Below are positions 17,715 to 25,629 of a stretch of DNA of 64,000 nt, piece by piece. The position numbers and the translations under genes are program-made. A model generated the notes under the pieces. That model did no database searches. It worked only from the letters and a program-made list of their open reading frames with translations, and was not told where the DNA came from. Position 1 is the stretch's first letter. Each line of letters starts with the position of its first letter. Source of the DNA: Poriferisodalis sp965221195 (GTDB lineage Bacteria; Actinomycetota; Acidimicrobiia; Acidimicrobiales; Poriferisodalaceae); assembly GCA_965221195.1 (NCBI GenBank), contig OZ244864.1, positions 1-64,000 on the forward strand. Reading direction: 5' to 3'.

Positions 17715-18851
17715 TCAGCGTGCCGGCGGAGCGTAAATCAAGCCGCCGTCAAGCCAGCCTGCGTTGGCTGAACCTGCACGCGTCAGCCCGACGCGATTGA
17801 GGTGCCGGGAGTAGATCTCGTCGTAGTTCCCGACCTGAGCGATGACGTTGTAGAAAGCATCGGCTGAGAGGCCCATAGCTGTCTGCTTCTCCCCGTCGCC
17901 GCCGAGCAGGCGAATCGCCTCAGCGTCAAGCGAGCTGCCAGACAGCATTGAGTCGACATTGCTTGAGGTGATGCCCTTCTCATCAGCGATGATCGTGGCA
18001 TAGACCGTCCAGTTGACAACATCAGCGAAGCGCGACTGGTTCTGGCCGTACGTCGGACCGAGCGGCTCCTTGGAGATTGGTGTCGGCGGGAAGATCACCC
18101 ATTCCTCGTCGTCAGGCTCCTGGTTGACCTTGCGGCCGACAAGTCCCGAGCCGTCTGTTGTGACAATGTCACAGCCACCTGCGATGAACGTATCGGTGAC
18201 GATGTCGAAGTCCTCAAAGGTGTTCAGCTCAATCGTCACGCCGGCTGCGTCGGCGGCATCGGCGATGTTCTGCTCAGTGGTAGTACCAGCGTTGGTGCAG
18301 ACTATTGAGCCGTTGATGTCAGCGACCGTAGAAGCTGAGCTAAATCCGTCGCTTGCGCGAGCCATCAGCTGCTGACCGTCGTAGTACGTGGTGGGGCCGA
18401 AGTCCATGCCGACCTCTGTGTCACGGCTCTGAGTCCAGGTAGTGTTGCGCATCAGAACGTCGATTGCGCCGGTCTGCACAGCGGTGAACCGCTCCGCCGC
18501 AGTCAGCGGGGTGAACTCCACTGCATTGGCATCGCCGAAGATGGCTGCGGCAACAGCACGGCAGAAATCGGCATCAAACCCGGTCTGCGAACCGTCGGGC
18601 TGCGTTTCTGAAAACGCCACAGCAGCACCAGACACGCCGCATTTGAGTCTGCCTCGGTCGATGACCGTGTCGAGCAGATCGTCAGAGGACTGCGTCAGTT
18701 CGACCTCCGTAGCCTCGGTCTCTGCCGCTTCCGCTTGCGTCGTCGCTGCCGGCTCTTCGGCATCTTCGTCAGAGTCACTGCCGCAGGCAGCTCCCAAAAG
18801 AGCCAACGCCGTCAGCATGACGCTGACGCGCAAAGCAAATCGCCTGTTCAT
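17715..18851 (-). CDS. Amino acid ABC transporter substrate-binding lipoprotein (AapJ/BztA type)
   Basis: 378 residues. The signal peptide ends in the lipobox LLGAACG, followed by an acidic and Ala/Thr-rich linker (about 25-50), then a periplasmic-binding-protein type 2 fold beginning DTVIDRGRLKCGVSGAAVAFS and GFDADFCRAVAAAIFGD. The segment VLMRNTTWTQSRD is typical of the general L-amino acid/glutamate-glutamine-aspartate group. CGGAGGG lies ahead of the ATG. First gene of the operon, divergent from cysQ. Confidence 0.94.
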   Translation of the reverse strand: MNRRFALRVSVMLTALALLGAACGSDSDEDAEEPAATTQAEAAETEATEVELTQSSDDLLDTVIDRGRLKCGVSGAAVAFSETQPDGSQTGFDADFCRAVAAAIFGDANAVEFTPLTAAERFTAVQTGAIDVLMRNTTWTQSRDTEVGMDFGPTTYYDGQQLMARASDGFSSASTVADINGSIVCTNAGTTTEQNIADAADAAGVTIELNTFEDFDIVTDTFIAGGCDIVTTDGSGLVGRKVNQEPDDEEWVIFPPTPISKEPLGPTYGQNQSRFADVVNWTVYATIIADEKGITSSNVDSMLSGSSLDAEAIRLLGGDGEKQTAMGLSADAFYNVIAQVGNYDEIYSRHLNRVGLTRAGSANAGWLDGGLIYAPPAR

Positions 18852-18979
18852 GTGGTTTGTCCCTCCGTGTAGGAATGCGGGAGTGCCGGACAGGGCAGCG
18901 GCCGTAACAGTAGCTGCCTAACACTCTCCGTCAGACAGTGAGGCTAGCCATCGCGGCGCGCTACATCGGCCCGCATGCT

Positions 18980-19018
18980 TCAAATCCATGCATCAAATCC
19001 ATATGTCAAATCACAGTA
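18980..19018. repeat. 13-bp direct repeat, three units, in the aapJ-cysQ divergent region
   Basis: Units tcaaatccatgca (18980), tcaaatccatatg (18993) and tcaaatcacagta (19006) follow one another 27 bases before the cysQ ATG. Tandem sites of this spacing can be regulator-binding iterons; equally they may be one of the minisatellites of this genome. Confidence 0.65.
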
Positions 19019-19044
19019 GAGCGGCAAAGCGGCACACTTGAGCG

Positions 19045-19815
19045 ATGGCTTACCCCGCCGACCACGCCCTCGCCGCGAGCGTCGCTTCTGAGACCGGAGA
19101 CTTGCTAGTAGCGACGCGAGAACGGCTCTTCGCTGCTGGTGCAAGCACTTGGGAAGTTCGCGACACCGGCGATGCCGAAGCTCACCGGCTCATCGTTGAG
19201 CGCCTCAGCGAAGCTCGACCCAACGACGCAGTCCTATCTGAAGAAGGCCATGACGATCTCACCCGCCTCACAGCGGAGAGAGTTTGGATCGTCGATCCAC
19301 TAGATGGAACGCGGGAATACTCCGAGCCGGGGCGCACGGATTGGGCCGTGCATGTAGCCCTCGTTGAGAACGGCGTGCCGACGGCAGCGGCGGTGGCGTT
19401 GCCTGCAATCGGGCGGACGCTGTGTACCGAACCCGGGCCGTCGCCGCCGGAGCCCCACGACGGCCCGCCCCGCCTAGTTGTCAGCAGGACGCGCCCGCCC
19501 GCAGCCGCCGTCATCGTTGCCCGAGCGCTCGACGCCGAACTCATGACCCTGGGCTCAGCGGGCGCCAAAGCCATGGCCGTTGTGATGGGAATGGCCGACA
19601 TCTACGCCCATTCAGGTGGCCAATTTGAGTGGGACAACTGCGCGCCTGTTGCTGTAGCCCAAGCCGCCGGGCTGCATACGAGCCGCTGCGACGGCTCAGA
19701 ACTGAAGTACAACTTCGCCGACCCGTGGCTGCCCGATCTGCTCATCTGCCGTCCCGAGTACGCAGATGAGGCGCTGGAAGCGCTGCGAAAAGTGATCGAG
19801 GGAGAAAGCCCCTAG
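19045..19815 (+). CDS. cysQ: 3'(2'),5'-bisphosphate nucleotidase CysQ-like
   Basis: Inositol-monophosphatase-fold phosphatase; CysQ recycles PAP from sulfate assimilation. 256 residues. Metal site 1 in LSEEGHDD, the IMPase signature WIVDPLDGTREYSEPGRTDWAVHVAL near residues 90-115, and the second signature QFEWDNCAPVAVAQAAGLH near 195. DGTREY rather than DGTxNF favours CysQ over inositol monophosphatase. ATG start. It stands between a divergent transporter and a degenerate CTGCTGG/CTACTGG repeat just after its stop. Confidence 0.85.
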   Translation: MAYPADHALAASVASETGDLLVATRERLFAAGASTWEVRDTGDAEAHRLIVERLSEARPNDAVLSEEGHDDLTRLTAERVWIVDPLDGTREYSEPGRTDWAVHVALVENGVPTAAAVALPAIGRTLCTEPGPSPPEPHDGPPRLVVSRTRPPAAAVIVARALDAELMTLGSAGAKAMAVVMGMADIYAHSGGQFEWDNCAPVAVAQAAGLHTSRCDGSELKYNFADPWLPDLLICRPEYADEALEALRKVIEGESP

Positions 19816-19872
19816 CTGCTGGGACTGGCTACTGGCACTGGCTGCTGGCTACTGGGGCCGGCTGCTGGCAAC
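19816..19872. repeat. Degenerate short repeat after cysQ
   Basis: Overlapping copies of ctgctggnactgg / ctactggcactgg follow the cysQ stop directly. This is low-complexity sequence similar in style to the other short arrays; no clean terminator hairpin is seen. Confidence 0.5.
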
Positions 19873-19904
19873 GGTCGGGTCGTTGGGTTAAACCCTGCGG
19901 TGGC

Positions 19905-21704
19905 TCACACCTCAAGAACGGTGATCGTGCCCGTATCACCGTTCACCTCAACAAGCGCGCCGTCTGGTATGCGTTGCGTGGCATCGGTGGCAGAGATGAC
20001 GCAGGGCAGGCCCAGTTCGCGGCTCACGATGACCGAATGACTGAGCGCTGCGCCGACATCCACCACAACAGCGCTGGCGCTCACGAATAGCGGTGTCCAC
20101 GAAGGATCGGTGAGCGGCGCAACGAGCACATCGCCAGGTGACAGCTTGGTGGGGTCACTGCTGTCGAGCACTACCCGTGCGCGCCCGCGAGCGATGCCGG
20201 GACAGCCAGGCAGCCCGGTCAGCACCTCGGTGACACCAAGAGCGGGTATCTCAACAGCGCTGCGGAGTGGCCAAGAAGACACCGGCGGCGGATCTCCGAC
20301 AATGACGAAAGGCTCCTGCCGCAGGTTGGCCTCATCCCAACTCGCTTGTCGCTCTGCGATGATCTCGGCCCAACCGGTCGGGTCATCAAGCATCTCGTGC
20401 AATTCGGACATCCGCAGCATCCCAAAATCGGTTGCCGCCGCGAACTGTCCCCGCTCAAGGAGGCGGCGGCCCAGCACCCGCCAAGCAACACGGCACTCGT
20501 TCACAAAACGCACGCAGTTAGTTTTTGTGCGCTCTCGCCCGGGCAGGTAGACCGCTGCAGCACCCAGCGCCAAGTTGAACTGCGTCTGCGTCTGGGGGTC
20601 GGCTTCGAGCGCTGCGGATATCTCTGCTGCCAGCGCCTCTCGCTGGGCCGCCAATTCGACGCGCCGCAATGCGGGCTCAGCATCGGCGGGGGCCAAGCGC
20701 ATCCGGTCGATGGCGGCGAGTGCGATGTCTGGGTCGGTCTCCCAAGTCGGGCAGCTCATCTCCCATTCGTTCGGTCCCCGTGCACCGAACTCATAAAGAA
20801 AAGAATCGAAAGCTTCATTGAACGCGGTGATGTCTCCCGACGCGTCGTTGGGGGACGCTGCGGCCAAGCGATCAGCCAGGCCCGCCGGGCCGTCGTCGAA
20901 CAACTCAGTTAGCACCCTCGACGCAGCGACTTGCCGACCGAGTTGCCACATCGCATCTGAGGGCGCAGCGGATGCCACGTCGCCGTAGCCGGCCACCAAC
21001 TTGAGCGTGTCTTGTGGCCTGCCCAGCGCTGTGCAGACCTGTTCCAGCGCTCCCAACGGCACTGCTGCCAAAAACGAAGTCTTGAGGTGGCGTCCGAACA
21101 GCAGTCGAAAGCCAGTGTTGTCGCCGTAGCCCGATTCCAAGAAATCGTCGATCCACTCGACAATCTCGTGGTCGCCTTTTAGGGCGAAGTCGGGCCGTTG
21201 AGCGCGCAGCTCGGCGACCCTGCGTTCATCTTCGAAGGTCTCCGGCAGCTCCGGCGCAGCGAACATCATCAAGAGGGTCTCGCCGATGCGCTCTTGAGCT
21301 TGCGGGCTGTCGTCGTCGGGATGAGGCTCATAGGGCGGGATGCCCGGCTGCTCACCGAAGAAAGTCCGATCGATCGTGTCCACATCGACGCCAGGAGCGC
21401 GGGCACCAAAGACCCGTCCGACCGACGCGTTGAGGTAGGCGTAGCCGCCGAAGACACCTAAGAAGACGCAGTTGTCGGGGTCAAACTCGTCGTACTCAAA
21501 CGCGCCCATCTGCACGTAGGCATCGCGGAAGCCCATCTCGCCCATGCGAACGCCTTCGCTGTTCTGGAACGCGAAATCGAAGGTGCTCATTCTCACCGGG
21601 TCGGGGAACACCTCGCCGACATTGGCTCGTGTCCACAGTGGGTAACGCTGCGAAGGCTTGGTGCCGATGAAATAGCCCCCGCTTCGATCCGTCATATCTG
21701 CCAT
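19905..21704 (-). CDS. PEP-utilising swivel-domain protein without an ATP-grasp half
   Basis: 599 residues. The last about 90 residues are a PEP-utilising enzyme mobile domain: GLPGCPGIARGRARVVLD, SPGDVLVAPLTDPSWTPLF, then VDVGAALSHSVIVSRELGLPCV with the phosphoryl-accepting His. The preceding about 500 residues are helical and show no nucleotide-binding motif. In PPDK, PEP synthase or rifampicin phosphotransferase the swivel is fused to an ATP-grasp domain; here that half is absent, so the protein may work with a separate subunit or be a PEP-family relative of different role. I chose the ATG at 21704, with GGGAGG just upstream, over a TTG at 21716. Confidence 0.75.
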   Translation of the reverse strand: MADMTDRSGGYFIGTKPSQRYPLWTRANVGEVFPDPVRMSTFDFAFQNSEGVRMGEMGFRDAYVQMGAFEYDEFDPDNCVFLGVFGGYAYLNASVGRVFGARAPGVDVDTIDRTFFGEQPGIPPYEPHPDDDSPQAQERIGETLLMMFAAPELPETFEDERRVAELRAQRPDFALKGDHEIVEWIDDFLESGYGDNTGFRLLFGRHLKTSFLAAVPLGALEQVCTALGRPQDTLKLVAGYGDVASAAPSDAMWQLGRQVAASRVLTELFDDGPAGLADRLAAASPNDASGDITAFNEAFDSFLYEFGARGPNEWEMSCPTWETDPDIALAAIDRMRLAPADAEPALRRVELAAQREALAAEISAALEADPQTQTQFNLALGAAAVYLPGRERTKTNCVRFVNECRVAWRVLGRRLLERGQFAAATDFGMLRMSELHEMLDDPTGWAEIIAERQASWDEANLRQEPFVIVGDPPPVSSWPLRSAVEIPALGVTEVLTGLPGCPGIARGRARVVLDSSDPTKLSPGDVLVAPLTDPSWTPLFVSASAVVVDVGAALSHSVIVSRELGLPCVISATDATQRIPDGALVEVNGDTGTITVLEV

Positions 21705-21843
21705 GGCCCCTCCCAAAGGTCGCTCAGCTGTTTAGGCACAGCTTCGCGCGTCGCCACAGCGAAGCTTGCCACCTTGACGACAGCGGAATGTGCCGGGGCG
21801 GGCGACTCAGCAACCCACCCAACAAGAGGGCTAAATACAGCGG

Positions 21844-21881
21844 GCCGGGCAGCCGCTTCCCCCTAGTGGCGGCTGCCCGGC
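21844..21881. other. Long GC-rich hairpin in a divergent intergenic region
   Basis: A perfect 13-bp stem, gccgggcagccgc (21844-21856) and gcggctgcccggc (21869-21881), with a 12-base loop. It lies between genes that diverge (starts at 21704 and 21960), so it cannot end either of them. Either it belongs to the 5' leader of the MBL gene, or it ends a small unannotated transcript. No run of T follows on either side. Confidence 0.6.
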
Positions 21882-21959
21882 CGGGCCGTGGCGGTGATGC
21901 TAGACCGTCACACAGAGTCTGCAACCATGCAGACTCTGCAACTCAGCGGAAGGAAGCCG

Positions 21960-22964
21960 ATGCCGGTAACTATTGAGCACTACCGGGATCTGGGCGAGTT
22001 CACCTACGGTGCCTGTGAGCAGGTAAGCCCTCTCATCCGTCGGGTTATTTGCGAGAACCCAACGCCGTTTACCTACCACGGCACTGGCACCTACATAGTC
22101 GGCCGCGGTGAGGTCGCCGTCATCGATGCGGGCCCTCCGCTGGAAAGCCACCTAGATAATGTCTTGGGGGCACTCGACGACGGCGAGACCGTTAGTGCTG
22201 CGCTGGTGACACACACCCACAGCGACCATTCGCCGTTGACACGCGATCTCATTGCTCGCACCGGTGCGCTCAGCTACGGATACGGCCCTCATGGCAGCGT
22301 GCGGATACTCGATCCGGATGATCGTGTGGATTTCTCCGAGTACATCAGCACCGAAGAGCAGCAGAAATACCAAACAGAATTCGACGCGCTGCCCGAGGAA
22401 CTGAAGCGGGAAGGCGCCGACACAGACTTCGTCCCCGATGTGGCATTGGCCGACGGCGACATCGTTGTAGGTGACGGCTGGACGCTATGCGCTGTACACA
22501 CACCGGGGCACTGCTCAAATCACCTCTGTTATGAGCTACGAGAAGAGAACGCTCTCTTTTCGGGCGATCATGTGATGGGCTGGGCAACAAGCGTTGTCGG
22601 ACCACCTGACGGATCGATGCGGGACTACCTCGCCTCGCTGACAAAGCTGTTGGACTTCGGCCACGAGCGTTACTGGCCGACCCACGGCCCACCCATTGCT
22701 GAGCCGACGTCCTACGTGCGCTCGTTCATCGCTCACCGCAACGACCGTGAGCAGCAGATCATCGAGCACCTGCGCCCCGGTCCGTGCCGCATCGCCGACT
22801 TCGTGCCCAAGATGTATGAGGCCTATGACAAGCGGCTGTGGTATCCCGCAGCCAGCTCGGTGTACGCGCACATGCTGCACCTCGTTGAGAGCGGCCGGGC
22901 TCGTGTCATCGACGGAGATGAGCCGAAGCTCACCTCGGTGTATGAGCTGACGGCGGCTGCCTAG
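21960..22964 (+). CDS. Metallo-beta-lactamase-fold hydrolase, LACTB2-like
   Basis: 334 residues. Metal ligands are in THTHSDHSP (HxHxDH), HTPGHCSNHL and the Asp of LFSGDHVMGW; a C-terminal winged-helix-like segment ends in LWYPAASSVYAHMLHLVESGRA, as in LACTB2/ribonuclease-type MBL proteins. The substrate (RNA, or a thioester in relatives) cannot be told. I chose the ATG at 21960, preceded by GGAAGG; a longer frame begins 72 bases earlier. The nucS GTG follows 4 bases after its stop, so the two are probably co-transcribed. Confidence 0.85.
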   Translation: MPVTIEHYRDLGEFTYGACEQVSPLIRRVICENPTPFTYHGTGTYIVGRGEVAVIDAGPPLESHLDNVLGALDDGETVSAALVTHTHSDHSPLTRDLIARTGALSYGYGPHGSVRILDPDDRVDFSEYISTEEQQKYQTEFDALPEELKREGADTDFVPDVALADGDIVVGDGWTLCAVHTPGHCSNHLCYELREENALFSGDHVMGWATSVVGPPDGSMRDYLASLTKLLDFGHERYWPTHGPPIAEPTSYVRSFIAHRNDREQQIIEHLRPGPCRIADFVPKMYEAYDKRLWYPAASSVYAHMLHLVESGRARVIDGDEPKLTSVYELTAAA

Positions 22965-22968
22965 TTCT

Positions 22969-23628
22969 GTGCGGCTGGTCATCGCTCGCTGCACAGTCGA
23001 TTACTCAGGTCGGCTTGACGCGCACCTTCCGCTCGCAGTGCGGCTGATCATGGTGAAAGCCGACGGCTGTGTGGCCGTACATGCCGACGGCGGTGCCTAC
23101 AAGCCACTGAATTGGATGAACGCCCCGAACCGACTCGTCTGCGAACCCGATGTATGGCGCGTGACGAACGAACGCGGTGAGCGTCTGGAGATCCGCCTAG
23201 CAGAGGTGATCAGCGACACTCACTATTCCTTGGGTACCGACCCAGGTCTGGAACGCGACGGCGTCGAGGCACATCTGCAAGAGCTTGTGGCCGCGCATCC
23301 TGAATCGCTGGGCGACCGGACCGTGCTGGTGCGCCGTGAGTACCCGACCGACATCGGCCCCGTCGATTTGCTGTGTCGCGGCAGCGACGGCAGCACCCTG
23401 GCAGTGGAGATCAAGCGGCGAGGCGAGATCGACGGCGTTGAGCAGTTGTGCCGTTATCTCGAGTACCTCAACCGCGATACCCGACTGGCACCGGTGCAAG
23501 GCATCTTCGCCGCACAGGAGATCAAGCCTCAGGCGAGGGTGCTGGCATCGGACCGGGGCATCCGCTGTGTTGTGCTGGATTACGACGAACTTCGCGGCCT
23601 ACCGAGCGATGCCCTCAAACTGTTCTAG
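22969..23628 (+). CDS. nucS: Mismatch-specific endonuclease NucS/EndoMS
   Basis: Non-canonical mismatch repair nuclease of actinobacteria and archaea that cuts both strands at mismatches. 219 residues. N-terminal dimerisation/DNA-binding domain RLVIARCTVDYSGRLDAHL, and a C-terminal RecB-like nuclease domain with IGPVDLLCR...LAVEIKRRGEIDGVEQLCRYL carrying the D, ExK and Q residues. It ends in DALKLF, resembling the C-terminal sliding-clamp-binding tail of mycobacterial NucS. GTG start. Confidence 0.93.
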   Translation: MRLVIARCTVDYSGRLDAHLPLAVRLIMVKADGCVAVHADGGAYKPLNWMNAPNRLVCEPDVWRVTNERGERLEIRLAEVISDTHYSLGTDPGLERDGVEAHLQELVAAHPESLGDRTVLVRREYPTDIGPVDLLCRGSDGSTLAVEIKRRGEIDGVEQLCRYLEYLNRDTRLAPVQGIFAAQEIKPQARVLASDRGIRCVVLDYDELRGLPSDALKLF

Positions 23629-23640
23629 CCCACTTATAGT

Positions 23641-23657
23641 CCGCTCGCTGCGAGCGG
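23641..23657. terminator. Short GC hairpin between convergent nucS and MaoC genes
   Basis: ccgctcg, spacer ctg, cgagcgg: a perfect 7-bp stem with a 3-base loop, 12 bases after the nucS stop and about 36 bases beyond the stop of the convergent MaoC gene. No T-run follows, so its role as a bidirectional terminator is tentative. Confidence 0.4.
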
Positions 23658-23693
23658 CGGCACCAATGGGCACCGACGGCTAGACGCAAGCGC

Positions 23694-24575
23694 CTAGGCG
23701 TACGTGCAAAGTCCGTTGTCGATGACCACGCGTGCTTCGTCGGTGTCCTTCTGGGCGATGGTGCGGTAGATCGCCCTACCTTCACCGTCATCCCATACTT
23801 GGACGGTCAACGCGTCGCCCGGGAACACCGGCGCAGAGAATCGAGAGTCCATTGAACGGAAGCGCGACGGGTCGCTGTCGCAGAGGGTGTGCAGCAGGGC
23901 CCGCCCTGTGAACCCGTACGTACACAGCCCGTGCAAGATCGGCTTGGGGAAACCGGCGAGTTCTGTGGCGAACCATGGGTCGCTGTGGAGCGGGTTGTAG
24001 TCGCCGCTCAAACGGTAAGTGAGGGCTTGGTCGGGCCGCGTTCGGTAGACGACCTCGTAGTCGGGGTCACGGTCGGGCGCGCTGACTAGCGGCGCCGTGC
24101 TTCCCGCTTCGCCGCCGAAACCGCCGGAGCCGCGGATCACGACCGAGCTGCGCAGATCAAACAAAACATCGCCGCTGTCGGGATCGACTGCTGAGGCCTC
24201 GGTGTCGATGATGGCGTTGCGACCTTCGCCCTTGTCCCACATGCCCGCGATGCGGTCGGTGATCTCCACGCTGCCCTCGGTCGGAATCGGACGATGAACG
24301 GTGATCCCTTGACTGCCGTGCAGCAGCTTGCCCCAGTCGATCTCGCCCGCTTGGGCCAATGCGTCGCCTGCGCCGAAACCGATCACGACACCTTGGGTTG
24401 GGAACGCTTGGTGGGTGAAGTTCTTGGAATTGTGAGTCGTGAACTCCAGCTCAGACCCGAACGGATCCTCAGCGCCTGCGCCTATGCCCACGGCGTACAG
24501 AAGCGAGTCGCGGAATGTCCACGACCTCGTGGTCGGTTCGCCGGTGGTGCCGACCGCGTCTGGATTGAGTCCCAT
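23694..24575 (-). CDS. MaoC-family enoyl-CoA hydratase 2
   Basis: Hydrates trans-2-enoyl-CoA to (3R)-hydroxyacyl-CoA. 293 residues with two hot-dog halves. The C-terminal half carries the hydratase-2 motif YRLSGDYNPLHSDPWFATELAGFPKPILHGLCTYGF, including the catalytic Asp and His. It matches the hydratase part of eukaryotic peroxisomal multifunctional enzyme type 2. The SDR gene upstream corresponds to the dehydrogenase part, so the pair looks like a split version of that enzyme. Confidence 0.92.
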   Translation of the reverse strand: MGLNPDAVGTTGEPTTRSWTFRDSLLYAVGIGAGAEDPFGSELEFTTHNSKNFTHQAFPTQGVVIGFGAGDALAQAGEIDWGKLLHGSQGITVHRPIPTEGSVEITDRIAGMWDKGEGRNAIIDTEASAVDPDSGDVLFDLRSSVVIRGSGGFGGEAGSTAPLVSAPDRDPDYEVVYRTRPDQALTYRLSGDYNPLHSDPWFATELAGFPKPILHGLCTYGFTGRALLHTLCDSDPSRFRSMDSRFSAPVFPGDALTVQVWDDGEGRAIYRTIAQKDTDEARVVIDNGLCTYA

Positions 24576-24648
24576 ACCTGCCGTCCTTTCAAGTTGCGTA
24601 AGTCTGTGTGAGACAGTGACAGTCTTGCAGGATGCAAGCGGCTTCGGC

Positions 24649-25566
24649 TCAGTCGGCTAGGCCGCCGTCGGCTGGCTCACCGTCCATCCCGCTGTTGAGG
24701 CGGGCGTTGCGCACAAGCTGACGAGCCGCCTCGCCAATGCGCTCGGGGTCGTCGATGGCGTCCACTGTCGGGCCGCGCTCCCAGCCCTCAGCGACGGCCA
24801 GTAGCCGTCCTGATGCCTCAAAAACCCGGCCGCTCACGCCGGCTGAGTCTTGGGAGCAGAGCCAAGTGACTATCGGCGCGATGTAGCGCGGATGCATCAG
24901 AGCTTGGTCTTCCTGCGATGCCTGGCCCATGCCCAAGTCCTCGGTCATGCGAGTCAGCGCACCAGGCGCCACTGCGTTGACGCGAACGCCGTAGCGGCTC
25001 AGCTCCCGCGCTGCGATGATCGTGAAGGCCGCTATGCCCATCTTGGCAGCGCCATAGTTGGTTTGCCCCGGGTTGCCGTAAATGCCCGACACAGAGGTCG
25101 TGTTGACAATCGAAGCGTCTACCTGCTCGCCCGCCTTTGACTTTTCCCGCCAGTAAGCGCTAGCCCAGCGTGCGGGGGCAAACGTGCCTTTGAGATGCAC
25201 CTTGATGACTGCGTCCCATTCGGCCTCGGTCATGTTGACGAGCATGCGGTCACGCAAAATGCCAGCGTTGTTGACCACTGCATGGAGATCGCCGAAGGTC
25301 TCAACGGCTTGGTTCACCAGTCGTTGAGCGCCTTCCCAGTCGGAGACATCGTCGCCGTTGGCAACAGCCTCCCCGCCCATTTCCGCGATCTCTTCAACCA
25401 CCTCATCAGCGGGACCGATGTCGGCGCCTGTGCCGTCTCTGGCACCGCCGAGGTCATTACAGACCACCTTGGCCCCGCGTGAAGCAAGCATGAGGCAGTG
25501 CTCACGCCCGATGCCCCGAGCGCCCCCCGTCACGATGACGACCCGACCTTCGCACAACTTGCTCAT
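24649..25566 (-). CDS. SDR-family 3-hydroxyacyl-CoA dehydrogenase-like oxidoreductase
   Basis: 305 residues. NAD-binding TGGARGIG near the N-terminus, NNAG in VVNNAGILRDRML, catalytic Ser in NTTSVSGIYGNPGQ, and YGAAK with the Tyr and Lys. The insertion CNDLGGARDGTGADIGPADEVVEEI after the second strand is characteristic of the 17-beta-HSD4/MFE-2 group. Probably works with the downstream MaoC hydratase in beta-oxidation. The VanW gene starts divergently 64 bases away. Confidence 0.9.
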   Translation of the reverse strand: MSKLCEGRVVIVTGGARGIGREHCLMLASRGAKVVCNDLGGARDGTGADIGPADEVVEEIAEMGGEAVANGDDVSDWEGAQRLVNQAVETFGDLHAVVNNAGILRDRMLVNMTEAEWDAVIKVHLKGTFAPARWASAYWREKSKAGEQVDASIVNTTSVSGIYGNPGQTNYGAAKMGIAAFTIIAARELSRYGVRVNAVAPGALTRMTEDLGMGQASQEDQALMHPRYIAPIVTWLCSQDSAGVSGRVFEASGRLLAVAEGWERGPTVDAIDDPERIGEAARQLVRNARLNSGMDGEPADGGLAD

Positions 25567-25629
25567 GGTGTCCTCAGTTCTTTTCCTGTCGTTTGCATGC
25601 TGGTTGCTTACATTTTGTTCGGTAACCCG

